Assembly: GCA_900766135.1 (NCBI GenBank)
Contig: CAAFUF010000046.1
Location: 16,695-80,694, forward strand
Reading direction: 5' to 3'
Source: Paenibacillaceae bacterium
Lineage (GTDB): Bacteria > Bacillota > Bacilli > Paenibacillales > Paenibacillaceae
DNA length: 64,000 nt
In this document: positions 8,860 to 17,708 of the stretch, piece after piece
How positions within the stretch are numbered: the stretch's first letter is position 1
How the letters are laid out: each line of letters starts with the position of its first letter
Translations under genes and position numbers: made by a program
The notes under the pieces: model-generated
Told to the model about the DNA's origin: nothing
Database searches by the model: none
Seen by the model: the letters and a program-made list of their open reading frames with translations, nothing else

Positions 8860-10131
8860 ATGAAAAAAATAGACGTAATCGTCATCGGCGGCGGGCCTTC
8901 CGGGCTGATGGCCGCCATCGCGGCGGCGGAACAAGGCGCGGACGTGGCGCTTCTAGATAAAGGGGACAAGCTGGGGAGAAAGCTCGGCATCTCCGGCGGC
9001 GGACGCTGCAATGTAACCAACAACAAGGACATCGACGAGCTGGTCACCTACATTCCGGGCGGAGGGCGGTTTTTGTATAGCGCGTTTTCCCTGTTCAGCA
9101 ACCGGGATATTATCGCGTTCTTCGAAAGTCTGGGCATTGCGCTCAAAGAGGAGGATAACGGGCGGATGTTCCCGGTGTCCGACAAGGCCAAAACGGTGGT
9201 CGACGCGTTGATCGGCAAAGCCCGCTCGCTTGGCGTCCGGCTGCTCGTCCACCATCCCGTCCGGGAGATTCGCTACGAGGAAGGCCGCGTTGCCGGCGTC
9301 GCGCTGGCTTCCGGGGAGCTAATGACCGCCCGGGCCGTGGTCGTGGCTACGGGCGGGCGCTCGGTGCCCCATACCGGTTCGACCGGCGACGGTTACCCTT
9401 GGGCGCAGGCCGCCGGCCACACGATCACCGAGCTGTATCCGACGGAGGTGCCGATCGTATCCCGGGAACCGTTCATCCAAAGCCGGGATCTGCAAGGGTT
9501 GTCGCTGCGCGACGTGAAGCTGTCCGTATTGGGGCTAAAGGGCAAACCGGTCGTCAGCCATCGCGGCGACATGCTGTTCACCCACTTCGGCTTGTCCGGC
9601 CCGATCGCCCTGCGGTGCAGCGGTTTTATTCGCAGCGTCAAGCAGAAAAACGGCGGCGGCGACGTCACCATGGCGATCGACCTGTTTCCGGACGAATCGC
9701 CGGCCGGACTGGAACAGCGCTTGCGCCAACTGGCTGCGGACGAACCCAAAAAAGCGCTGAAAAACGTGCTGAAAGGCACGATTCCCGAGCGCTTGCTCCC
9801 TTTATTGTTCACCCGTGCGGGGCTTTCGGCGGACACGACTTACGAGCACCTGCCCAAAGAGCCGTGGCAGGCTTTTGTGTCCGTGCTGAAGTCGTTCACG
9901 CTTCAGGTGAGCGGCACCCGCTCCTTCGAAGAGGCGTTCGTGACCGGCGGCGGCGTCCACCTGAAGGAGGTCGACCCGCGCACGATGGGTTCGAAGTTGA
10001 TGGGCGGCCTCTACTTCTGCGGCGAGGTCTTGGACATCCACGGCTATACCGGCGGCTACAACATCACGGCGGCCTTCGCCACCGGGTATACCGCCGGGCA
10101 CCACGCCGGGCTGGAGGCCCGGCAAGCTTGA
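8860..10131 (+). CDS. HI0933-family NAD(P)/FAD-dependent oxidoreductase
   Basis: 423 aa. An N-terminal FAD-binding Rossmann fold (VIVIGGGPSGLMAAIAA, residues 6-22), then LGRKLGISGGGRCNVTN, GDMLFTHFGLSGPIAL, and the C-terminal ATGGVHLKEV-like GGGVHLKEVDPRTM and GEVLDIHGYTGGYNI motifs that define the YhiN/HI0933 family. The physiological substrate is not established. GAGAGG lies upstream of the ATG. Monocistronic, followed by a repeat-rich gap. Confidence 0.88.
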   Translation: MKKIDVIVIGGGPSGLMAAIAAAEQGADVALLDKGDKLGRKLGISGGGRCNVTNNKDIDELVTYIPGGGRFLYSAFSLFSNRDIIAFFESLGIALKEEDNGRMFPVSDKAKTVVDALIGKARSLGVRLLVHHPVREIRYEEGRVAGVALASGELMTARAVVVATGGRSVPHTGSTGDGYPWAQAAGHTITELYPTEVPIVSREPFIQSRDLQGLSLRDVKLSVLGLKGKPVVSHRGDMLFTHFGLSGPIALRCSGFIRSVKQKNGGGDVTMAIDLFPDESPAGLEQRLRQLAADEPKKALKNVLKGTIPERLLPLLFTRAGLSADTTYEHLPKEPWQAFVSVLKSFTLQVSGTRSFEEAFVTGGGVHLKEVDPRTMGSKLMGGLYFCGEVLDIHGYTGGYNITAAFATGYTAGHHAGLEARQA

Positions 10132-10205
10132 GGTAGAAGCGCAGCAGGTACGTCTGCACGTTATCGCTAACGGAGGCCCTCCCGTCTAACGGGCAGGAGG
10201 CACTC

Positions 10206-10312
10206 ACACTACTCCATCCGACGGCGAACCGTAGCTCAACTGTAGCTCACTGTAGCTCAACTCTCGCCTAGCTCCACTAACCTTACCTTGGGCTTCTAAC
10301 GGAACCAGGAGA
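10206..10312. repeat. Copy 1 of a ~105-bp direct repeat
   Basis: About 105 bp starting CACACTACTC and ending CGGAACCAGGAG, repeated nearly exactly at 10522-10628. It contains three or four short copies of TGTAGCTCAAC and ends in a TAACGGAAC unit. Confidence 0.85.
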
Positions 10313-10495
10313 CGCTATTTGCCCGTATCACAGATGCCTCGATTTCTAACGGAACCAGGAGGCCTTATTTAGGGTAAGCGAAGCTAAATCTCGGCGATAT
10401 AAGCCCCATAAGGTCTCTGGGTTCCGTTACAGCGGGAAATCGCCGGGAAATGAGCGAATAAGAGCGCTACGTTCCGTTAGGGATTTGTTCCGTTA
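10297..10495. repeat. TAACGGAAC four-unit element, copy 1
   Basis: TAACGGAAC occurs at 10297 and 10347, and its reverse complement at 10421 and 10471 (gaps 50, 74, 50), with an extra copy at 10487. Units 2 and 3 with flanks (GGAACC..GAGGCCTTAT / ATAAGGTCTC..GGTTCC) can form a long imperfect hairpin. A homologous copy in the opposite orientation lies at 55384-55566 with identical spacing. This gap (10132-10831) holds no gene. Confidence 0.85.
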
Positions 10496-10521
10496 GAAAT
10501 CTGGCCTAAGCCGCGCTACCC

Positions 10522-10628
10522 GCACACTACTCTATCCGACGGCGAACTGTAGCTCAACTGTAGCTCACTGTAGCTCAACTCGCCTAGCTCCACTAACCTT
10601 ACCTTCGGCCTTCTAACGGAACCTGGAG
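10522..10628. repeat. Copy 2 of the ~105-bp direct repeat
   Basis: About 95% identical by eye to 10206-10312, including the repeated TGTAGCTCAAC words and the terminal TAACGGAACC unit at 10614. The two copies bracket the TAACGGAAC element. Confidence 0.85.
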
Positions 10629-10831
10629 TACGGACATTGGTATGTACGGCTTTGGCCATGTACTGGCTTTGGCTGTGCTGGCTCGACTTGTGCGGGCAAG
10701 TCCCCCATCGGGCTTGCGTTGTGCGGGCGAATATCGCCGGGCATTGCCTTGTGTTCGCGAATACCATTCAGCTTTGCCTTGTGCGGGCGCAGGCCGTCCG
10801 CCTTCCTTGACGGCAGCCTCTCTTCCGCGGT

Positions 10832-12130
10832 TCAACCTGACCTCGGACGGCGTCCGAAGGCCAACCCGATCCCGCGGGAGAAGCCGCCGAGCCACCGGGC
10901 GATCAACACACCGCAGACCGCGCCGGCAGGCAAGCCCCACAGCGGCGGAAACAGCTTGGCCCCCAGCGCCGCCGTCAGCACGACAACCGCAGGCAGCAGC
11001 AGCAAGGTCATCGCCGGAGCCGCGCTGCGGTATTCCAACGATTCCTCCAGCGGAAGGATCGACATCAGCTCGCGCTCGAAGAAGGCTCTCCGGTGGCCGC
11101 CCAACCAGTAAAGCAGCAGCAGAAGCAGCGCGGCATACACGACCAGATTCACTGCGGGATACGGCGGCAGGAGAACGGCAGCCAGCCCCGCCAGCGTCAT
11201 CTGGGCGTATAGCTTCCACTCGCTGCCGCGGAAGAACGCTTTGACGAGCGCCTCGGCAACGCGAGCCTCCGGTTGCCGCGAGCGCGTCAAGCGGCGCAGG
11301 CGGCGGAACAGCCACGGCTTGGAACCGCCGGGCCGGGGGGCCTTCGGCCGTTCGACTGCCGAAGCGAGAAGCAGCGCGGTCAGCCTCGTGCGCTGCCGCT
11401 CCTCCTGGCGCACTTCGGCGTCGAAGCGGCCCCGCAGGCGGAAGCGGAGCCAGCCGAGTGCGCCGGCGAGCAGCGCAAACGCCAGCAAGGCGACCGCGTC
11501 CGCCAGGCCGGTCGGTTGCCCGGCGTCCGCCGCGGCGGCCCAAGCGGCCCAAGCCCCGAACCCCGCCGCCAGCACCGAATAAGCCAGCGAACGCAGCAAG
11601 AGATGGCGCCAGCCCGCGAAGAGCACGCCAAGCAGCTGCTGGATGAACATCTGGACGAGTTTCGCGGCCAGCGCTACCGCATATAACCCGGCGATGGCCG
11701 TCCAGCCCAGCCCATAAACGCGAACCAGCAGCGGACTTAATGCCGCAATGGCTGCGGCCAGCACCACGGCTTGAACGGCGGCGGAAGCAACTAGCCCGCG
11801 CAGCATCAAACCTTTAATCCACCGCGGCCGTTGCCGCAGGAACAGCACGTCCGCCGCTTCGATATAGAAAGATATCCCGCCGCTGCTATACAGAAGCAAC
11901 AACAACAGGACCGGGACGATCGGATACGGCAGATGAGCCAGCCAAACCGGCAGCTCTTCCCTCCATAGCCCGTAATACGCCCGGCCCCCTAACAACAAGC
12001 CGGGAATGCCAAGATACAATAGAATCGTCCAATCAAACGTAAACTTCAAGACGCCCAGCTTCTCCCGGAACCGGTCCCGCCAGCGCCGGATGAATAAACG
12101 CCGAGCCGTCACGGATGTCATGCTCCTCAA
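10832..12130 (-). CDS. ecsB: EcsB-type ABC transporter membrane subunit
   Basis: About 432 aa with roughly nine to ten membrane helices, rich in Ala and Leu. The N-terminus (ARRLFIRRWRDRFREKLGVLKFTFDW...LYLGIPGLLLGGRAYY) matches EcsB. Start chosen at the TTG 12130 because AGAGGGGG sits 8 nt upstream; the ATG three codons later has a ribosome site too close. It follows ecsA by 47 bp. In Bacillus, EcsAB affects protein secretion and intramembrane proteolysis by RasP; the transported substrate is unknown. No ecsC follows here. Confidence 0.85.
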   Translation of the reverse strand: MRSMTSVTARRLFIRRWRDRFREKLGVLKFTFDWTILLYLGIPGLLLGGRAYYGLWREELPVWLAHLPYPIVPVLLLLLLYSSGGISFYIEAADVLFLRQRPRWIKGLMLRGLVASAAVQAVVLAAAIAALSPLLVRVYGLGWTAIAGLYAVALAAKLVQMFIQQLLGVLFAGWRHLLLRSLAYSVLAAGFGAWAAWAAAADAGQPTGLADAVALLAFALLAGALGWLRFRLRGRFDAEVRQEERQRTRLTALLLASAVERPKAPRPGGSKPWLFRRLRRLTRSRQPEARVAEALVKAFFRGSEWKLYAQMTLAGLAAVLLPPYPAVNLVVYAALLLLLLYWLGGHRRAFFERELMSILPLEESLEYRSAAPAMTLLLLPAVVVLTAALGAKLFPPLWGLPAGAVCGVLIARWLGGFSRGIGLAFGRRPRSG

Positions 12131-12177
12131 CGCTTCAGCCCCCTCTCTCCGATCTCCGCCTTGCGCGCCAACAGGCC

Positions 12178-12888
12178 TCAAGTCAAGGCGTCGAAGCAAT
12201 CGAACAAGGAAGCCCCCGGCATCGCCGCAGCCGCGCGGATATCGTCCAGCGTTCCGTTGGCTTTAACCCGGCCGTCCGAAATCAGAATAAAATCGTCGCA
12301 GATCCGCTCCGCCGTATCCAACACGTGCGTGGACATCAGCACGCCGGCACCGCGGCGGCGCTCCTCCTCCAGCAAGCCGAGAAAATCCTTGGTCGCCCGC
12401 GGATCCAGGCCAATAAACGGCTCGTCGACGATATATACGTCCGGGTGGCTAAGGAACCCGATCATCAGCATCATTTTTTGCCGCATGCCTTTGGAGAAAC
12501 CGCCCGGCAACAGGTCTCGCACTTCGGTCATGCGAAACTTCTCCAGCAACGCCCCGGCCTCCCGCTCGAATTCGGGCTCGTCCATTCCGTAGACGGCTGC
12601 GGCCAGCCCCAAATGCTCCCATAACGTCAGTGTGTCATAGAACACCGGTTGCTCCGGTATATAGGCATAATGGTTCGCCCCGCCGTGAAATTCCACCGCG
12701 GCGTCCGTATACGGCAGCAGGCCAAGGATCGCCTTCAACGTCGTGCTCTTTCCTGCCCCGTTTGGCCCGATCAGCCCGGTGAGCACACCGGGCTTGACCG
12801 CGAGCGAGATTTGTTGAATGGCGGCTTTCCCTGTCTCGTATCCCGCTTGATGAATATTTACTTCCAACCATGTTTGTTTTTGTTCCAA
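12178..12888 (-). CDS. ecsA: EcsA-type ABC transporter ATPase
   Basis: 236 aa with Walker A GPNGAGKST, a non-canonical signature region (LLPGGFSKGMRQKM), Walker B VYIVDEPFIGLD and H-loop STHVLD. Paired with the membrane protein downstream this is the EcsAB exporter. TTG start with GAGGAG 7 nt upstream; a TATAAT-like box lies about 35 bp further up. EcsA mutants in B. subtilis are defective in exoenzyme secretion, sporulation and competence. Confidence 0.88.
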   Translation of the reverse strand: MEQKQTWLEVNIHQAGYETGKAAIQQISLAVKPGVLTGLIGPNGAGKSTTLKAILGLLPYTDAAVEFHGGANHYAYIPEQPVFYDTLTLWEHLGLAAAVYGMDEPEFEREAGALLEKFRMTEVRDLLPGGFSKGMRQKMMLMIGFLSHPDVYIVDEPFIGLDPRATKDFLGLLEEERRRGAGVLMSTHVLDTAERICDDFILISDGRVKANGTLDDIRAAAAMPGASLFDCFDALT

Positions 12889-12981
12889 AAAGAATCTCCT
12901 CGAATCTTCCCGTCATTTCTTCCATTATAAAACATGATGCCCATTTGTACATGTCCGGGGCGGGGCAGCCCCGCCGTTTCG

Positions 12982-14301
12982 TTACGCTCCCATGGCCGGT
13001 TCGGCAGCCACGCGATCCCGCTTCATGATCGCCGGGGCAAACGTCAGCAGCAAGAACCCGATTGCGGCCATCAGGCAGCCCGATAAGATAAAGGCGGGTT
13101 CCGGCCCAAAGGCGGTGACCAGCGAACCGCCGAACAGCGGTCCGATCAACGTCGCGGTCGAGGTCAAGCTCGACACCGTTCCGAAGACGCGGCCGGTCAC
13201 CGCTTCCGGGGTTCGTTGCTGCAGCATGACCTGGAACGGGATAAACGTCATGCCGGCGCCGAGCCCGGCAAACGCAAACAGCGTCAGCATCAGGGCCGTC
13301 ATTCCATCGGTTAAAGACAACCGGCTCACGATGAAACCCGCTGCCGCGAACACCAGCCCCAGCAGCGCCCCGCCGATTCCCATTTTGAACAGCGGGGTGA
13401 TGCGCAGCCGCTGCGTAAACCACGCCGCCGTCAGCGTACCTACTCCGCTAAACGTGATACACCACCCGAGCAGGTCATCGGACACGCCGGGGATCTCTCG
13501 AAACAGAACCACCGCCTGCGAGTCGGCGATCTGCAGGACGAGCAGGCTGGCACACAGGATCAAAGTGCCGTAGGCGAGCAGCGGAATCCCGCCGATGATT
13601 TTCGCACCGGCCGCCATTTCCGCCCAGAAGCCCTGCTTGTTTTTGGCGGAAGCCGAATCCCCCGCTTCTCCCTCTGCCGCGTTCAACTGTCCGGCAGCGC
13701 TCCGCAGCTTACCCGGCACCTTGCTTAACAAGAGCGCGGATACAAGGAAGGTTCCCGCATCGACGACAAAACACACGGTAACGCTAGAAGCAGCCGTCAG
13801 CATGCCGCCCAGGGCAGGGCCGATGATTTTGGTGCCCTGTTCAATGATGGCGCTGTAGGAAACGGCCTGATCCAACTGCTCATGCGGCACGATCTCTTTG
13901 ATTTTGCCGTTCTTCGCCGGCGAGAAGATCACGTCCAATATCCCCTTGGCGATCAACAGGACGTACACCTGCCAGATCGCCGTCACGAAGACGAAGCCCA
14001 GCAGCACGACGAATCGCACGAGATCGGAGAAGACCATCAGCTTCTTGCGCTCCACCCGGTCCGCGAGCATCCCGGCCAACGGGCCGCCCACCAAAACAGG
14101 CAGCACCATAAACAGCGAGACCATCGTAATCTCCCAAGGCGTCGCTTGCCACTTCAGGCCGACCATCGTCAGCAAGGCGAGCAAGTACAGCCAATCGCCC
14201 ACATTGGATACCAGCTGCGCGGACAGCAGCGCCAAATAGGCGCGGTTTTGCAAGAGCCCGGACTTTTCCCGGCCCGCCGATTTTTTCCCAAATCCCGTCA
14301 T
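12982..14301 (-). CDS. MFS transporter (DHA3/MefA-EntS-like)
   Basis: 439 aa with twelve predicted helices. The start (LLQNRAYLALLSAQLVSNVGDWLYLLALLTMV) and the loop-2 motif GMLADRVERKKLMVFSD place it in the MFS_3/DHA3 group of macrolide- or siderophore-type exporters. The substrate cannot be read from the sequence. Divergent from the MarR gene at 14563, whose product is a natural candidate regulator, though no operator was recognised in 14302-14562. Confidence 0.82.
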   Translation of the reverse strand: MTGFGKKSAGREKSGLLQNRAYLALLSAQLVSNVGDWLYLLALLTMVGLKWQATPWEITMVSLFMVLPVLVGGPLAGMLADRVERKKLMVFSDLVRFVVLLGFVFVTAIWQVYVLLIAKGILDVIFSPAKNGKIKEIVPHEQLDQAVSYSAIIEQGTKIIGPALGGMLTAASSVTVCFVVDAGTFLVSALLLSKVPGKLRSAAGQLNAAEGEAGDSASAKNKQGFWAEMAAGAKIIGGIPLLAYGTLILCASLLVLQIADSQAVVLFREIPGVSDDLLGWCITFSGVGTLTAAWFTQRLRITPLFKMGIGGALLGLVFAAAGFIVSRLSLTDGMTALMLTLFAFAGLGAGMTFIPFQVMLQQRTPEAVTGRVFGTVSSLTSTATLIGPLFGGSLVTAFGPEPAFILSGCLMAAIGFLLLTFAPAIMKRDRVAAEPAMGA

Positions 14302-14562
14302 TCTACCCTCATCCCCTACTCCACAACGATTATGAAGTTATCTTAATGAATCGAAGAAGAGAATCCATCCGTCTGCGGGAGGATTCGCCCCCTGTGCCGC
14401 AGGCTGAAATTTCGCGCGAGCCAGGGGTACAGCGATAAACATTTATTTCCATTAAAAAAAGCGCAAATTGTGATAAATTATATTTTTTTTAATTCGCGAG
14501 TGTTTTAAGATTACAATAATTCGACCATGTTCAAAGTTTCACAAATATAAAGTAAGGGCGGG

Positions 14563-15036
14563 ATGCACATGATGACAACCGAAGAACGCGGAACGGACTT
14601 GTCGCTGCATTTGTACCGGGTTTTTGCCAAATCATTTAAGAGCGTCAACGAACATGCGGTGACGGGGAGTAAAATCCAAGGGTTTAATCCGACGGCCTTC
14701 GCCGTCCTGGAGGTCCTCTATTACAAAGGCTCGCAGCCGATCCAGCAAATCGGCGCCAAGCTGCTGCTCCAAAGCGGCAACGTGACTTACGTGATCGACA
14801 AGCTGGAAGCGGCAGGCTTGCTGCACCGGACGCCTTGTCCGCGTGACCGGCGCGTGATTTATGCCGAATTAACGCCAAAGGGCAAAGAGCTGATGGACCA
14901 GCTGTACCCTGAATTCGCCGATCGGATCGACCACGCGCTTAGCGGGCTGAACGACGAAGAGAAGCAAATCATGATCGAATTGTTGAAGAAAATGGGCCGT
15001 GAAGCCGAGAAGCTCGCCCCATTGCTGCGGAAATAA
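14563..15036 (+). CDS. MarR-family transcriptional regulator
   Basis: 157 aa winged-helix protein: FNPTAFAVLEVLYYKGSQPIQQIGAKLLLQSGNVTYVIDKLEAAGLL is the DNA-recognition part, and RTPCPRDRRVIYAELTPKGKELM the beta-wing with the conserved DRR. Dimerisation helices flank it. The ATG follows AAGGGCGGG; an in-frame ATGATG begins two codons later and could also be used. It is divergent from the MFS exporter at 12982-14301, a common regulator-efflux arrangement. Confidence 0.88.
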   Translation: MHMMTTEERGTDLSLHLYRVFAKSFKSVNEHAVTGSKIQGFNPTAFAVLEVLYYKGSQPIQQIGAKLLLQSGNVTYVIDKLEAAGLLHRTPCPRDRRVIYAELTPKGKELMDQLYPEFADRIDHALSGLNDEEKQIMIELLKKMGREAEKLAPLLRK

Positions 15037-15096
15037 GAGCAAAAGGCTGTTTCCGGGATCATCGTACGGATGAACCTGGACGCAGCCTTTTTTTGA
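15037..15096 (+). terminator. Intrinsic terminator after the MarR gene
   Basis: AAAGGCTG near 15042 pairs with CAGCCTTT before the T-run ending about 15095; the inner stem is imperfect. Confidence 0.7.
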
Positions 15097-15122
15097 AAAT
15101 CCGGGAGAATTCCCTTCCATAG

Positions 15123-15312
15123 AATAGAGTGATGTAATCACCTTATTTCGCCGATCTCCATTGATCTAAGCAGAATAAGGTGATTTTTTGACGCTATCCG
15201 GGCAAGAAAGGACGTGATTCGCTGATTTCTGCCCCAATAAGGTGAAACCATCACGTTATTTTAAGCCGGAACAGACGTACCTGCCCAAATAAGGTTAAAA
15301 AATCACGCTAAG
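15123..15312. repeat. Four-copy array of a 25-bp palindromic unit, AATAAGGTGA-N5-TCACCTTATT
   Basis: Units start at 15123, 15174, 15236 and 15288 (gaps 51, 62, 52). Units 1 and 3 keep both arms (for example AATAAGGTGA-AACCA-TCACGTTATT); units 2 and 4 keep mainly the left arm. The sequence between units is unique. No gene lies in 15037-15332. Confidence 0.8.
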
Positions 15313-15332
15313 GATCGCTCCAACTCCCTAAA

Positions 15333-15506
15333 CTAATGGGTCGGATCCATGTCCTTGTTGTTGTCGCGATTGTTGATATCCCGGTGCCGGCGATCATTCA
15401 CCTTTTGCTGCATCTGCTGGGCCTGATGCGCATTCACCGGGGTTCGCTCCAAATCCTCAACCACGTTGGTCAAATTTTTGTCGCTACCCGATTTGCTTCG
15501 TGCCAT
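15333..15506 (-). CDS. Small hydrophilic protein of unknown function (57 aa)
   Basis: Not recognised. The product begins MARSKSGSDKNLTNVVEDLE and ends in a charged tail rich in Asn, Asp and Arg. It has no membrane segment or cysteine. AGG lies about 10 nt before the ATG at 15506, and the stop TAG is at 15333. It runs in the same direction as the unknown gene at 15529-15870, whose stop is 23 bp upstream, so the two are probably one transcript. Its basic, Gln/Asn-rich composition is reminiscent of small spore-associated proteins but no family signature is visible. Confidence 0.6.
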   Translation of the reverse strand: MARSKSGSDKNLTNVVEDLERTPVNAHQAQQMQQKVNDRRHRDINNRDNNKDMDPTH

Positions 15507-15528
15507 CGCATTTATCCTCGCTTTCTCC

Positions 15529-15870
15529 TTAAGGGTTCGTCATCGACGACAACGCTTGGGCACATTCATGGATATGGCGGACATAATCTCCGGTCAATTC
15601 CTGGATCTGCACGCTGTCCTCCGCTATGGTTTGCCCGTCCCGCTCCACATCAACCAACTCAACGCGAACCTCGCGCGGGTCCATATAAGCGCATTGAAAA
15701 TCAAAGGAATAAAACTGATGTCCCGCCGAATTGATATGAATCCGCAACCCCTGAGGGTTCGCCGCATCGGCTTGCACCTGCGCGGAGTCCCCCGGATTCA
15801 GGTATTCCGGCAGCTGCTTTTGCCAGGCGTCCACCAGCGTGTGTTGGTCAATATTCATTTCCTTGTTCAT
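15529..15870 (-). CDS. Conserved-looking hypothetical protein (113 aa)
   Basis: Not recognised. A soluble acidic protein without signal or membrane segments: MNKEMNIDQHTLVDAWQKQL, then an alternating beta-like middle (GLRIHINSAGHQFYSFDFQC, REVRVELVDVERDG) and a helical C-terminus. GGGGAGG lies 7 nt before the ATG. It precedes the 57-aa gene and is likely co-transcribed with it. Codon use and the strong ribosome site support a real gene. Confidence 0.65.
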   Translation of the reverse strand: MNKEMNIDQHTLVDAWQKQLPEYLNPGDSAQVQADAANPQGLRIHINSAGHQFYSFDFQCAYMDPREVRVELVDVERDGQTIAEDSVQIQELTGDYVRHIHECAQALSSMTNP

Positions 15871-16034
15871 GGTTACACCTCCCCTTTCCCGTTAAGGTGC
15901 GAAAAGACGGGCGATTTTATACCGGCACATGCAAAACAGGCTGCCGTCCCGTTTCAACATACAGGAGTCGACAGCCTTGAATAAGCGACAGGTCATAACA
16001 TGCTCCGGCGCCAGACGCAAAAAAGAAGACTGAG

Positions 16035-17564
16035 CTAGGCTCTGTCCGCAGTTGGATCGTCCGCCTTCGCCTTGGCGTCCTCTTCCTGTCCCGGCGCCCG
16101 GTTACGCAAACCTAAAGCGCAGACGATGCCGACGGCGGCAATGACGGCCATGACGATAAACAACGTATGCAGGCTTTGGGCCAACACCTGCTTCAGCTCG
16201 CCCCACAGTTCGGGGGCCAGCAGATGGACTTTTTCGGGGGACAGCAATTGGTCGATATCGTCCTGCGAAATCGGGATGCCCGCAGCGGTGCCGTTTTTCG
16301 TCTGGGCCGCGATATGCAGATTAATCAAGGTGCCGAAAGCGGTGACGCCAATCGTCTGCCCGATCGATTTGACGAAAGAATTCAGCGCCGTGGAAGCCCC
16401 GCGCAGGTTGTAGCCAACGGAGGATTGGGCGATGATCGTAAATACGGTAAACGAAAATCCGAACCCGATCCCATACAACGCGTTAAAAATCAGCAGCGGC
16501 CAAATCGGCGTTGCCTCGTGGATCGTGGCCAGCCCCGCCGCGCCTAAGGCGATGATCACCATGCCGATCAGCGAAGTGTAACGGGAACCGCGGGTTAACA
16601 GCCAGCGGCTGCCCAGCACCGAGCCAAGCATCCAGCCGATGGACATCGGGGCAAGCGCCAGTCCGGAAATCGTCGCGTTTTGGCCAAGCACCCCTTGAAT
16701 CCAAAGCGGCAAATACGAGGTAAGCCCGATCAGCAAGGCGCTTGCCAAAAGACTGGTCACATTAGAGAAGGCGATGTCGCGAATCCGGAACAGCTTAAGC
16801 GGCACCAGCGGCTCCTCGGCGCGTTGTTCGGCAACGAAAAACAGCACCAGGAAACAAGCCGCCGCGGCAAAAATCCCGATCAGCCACGGCGAATTCCAGG
16901 CCAGCTGCTGCCCGCCCGTCGCCAGCCCGATCAGCAAGGCGGAGACGCCGACCGTGAAGGTAAGCGCCCCCATAACATCGACCTTGACCTTCCTTTTCTC
17001 GATCCGCTCTTGCAGGTAAACAATGATGAAATATAGCGACAGCAAGCCGAACGGTACATTAAAGTAGAAGGCCCAGCGCCAATTCAGCGAATCTACGACA
17101 TAGCCGCCCAGCAGCGGACCGATCAAGGAGGAGATGCCCCATACGGAGCTGATCCATCCCTGGATTTTGGAACGCTCCTCGATGGAATAAATGTCGCCGA
17201 TGATCGTAAACGTGACGGGCACCAAGCCGCCGGCCCCGATCCCCTGCAGGGCGCGGAATCCAATCAGCTGCCCCATGCTTTGAGCCGTACCGGACAGAAT
17301 CGAGCCGGCCAGGAACAGCAGCGAGCTGATGACGAATACCGGCTTGCGGCCGTACAGATCGCTGATTTTGCCGAAAATCGGCGTTGTGACGGACATCGTC
17401 AACAGGTAGGCGGTAAACACCCAGCCCAGCAGCCGGGCACCGCCCAGGTCGCCGACGATCCGCGGTCCTGCCGGACCGATGACCGTTCCTTCGATGGCGG
17501 CCAAAAATGTGGACAACAGCAGCCCGGTCAAGATATAGTTCCGTTTCAGTTTGGTTGGTTTCAT
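16035..17564 (-). CDS. DHA2-family (EmrB/QacA-like) 14-TM multidrug MFS transporter
   Basis: 509 aa with about fourteen helices. Helix 1 ILTGLLLSTFLAAIEGTVIGPAGPRI holds the DHA2 acidic residue; GKISDLYGRKPVF is motif A and IGFRALQGIGAGGLVPVTFTIIGD motifs B/C, which mark drug:H+ antiporters. A TATAAT box at 17623-17618 precedes the gene, with a very short ORF (17609-17586) between it and the start. Specific drugs cannot be inferred. Confidence 0.87.
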   Translation of the reverse strand: MKPTKLKRNYILTGLLLSTFLAAIEGTVIGPAGPRIVGDLGGARLLGWVFTAYLLTMSVTTPIFGKISDLYGRKPVFVISSLLFLAGSILSGTAQSMGQLIGFRALQGIGAGGLVPVTFTIIGDIYSIEERSKIQGWISSVWGISSLIGPLLGGYVVDSLNWRWAFYFNVPFGLLSLYFIIVYLQERIEKRKVKVDVMGALTFTVGVSALLIGLATGGQQLAWNSPWLIGIFAAAACFLVLFFVAEQRAEEPLVPLKLFRIRDIAFSNVTSLLASALLIGLTSYLPLWIQGVLGQNATISGLALAPMSIGWMLGSVLGSRWLLTRGSRYTSLIGMVIIALGAAGLATIHEATPIWPLLIFNALYGIGFGFSFTVFTIIAQSSVGYNLRGASTALNSFVKSIGQTIGVTAFGTLINLHIAAQTKNGTAAGIPISQDDIDQLLSPEKVHLLAPELWGELKQVLAQSLHTLFIVMAVIAAVGIVCALGLRNRAPGQEEDAKAKADDPTADRA

Positions 17565-17708
17565 GATGAACGATACTTCCTTTCTTTACCATCCGGGCAA
17601 GGTTTCCATAAGCATCCATTATAGTAGAACACCCCGAAAAAAGAAAGACGGACAACCCAACGCAAGTCACGCCCCCGTCTGGTCGTCCGTATCGCTATCG
17701 TATCGTTC

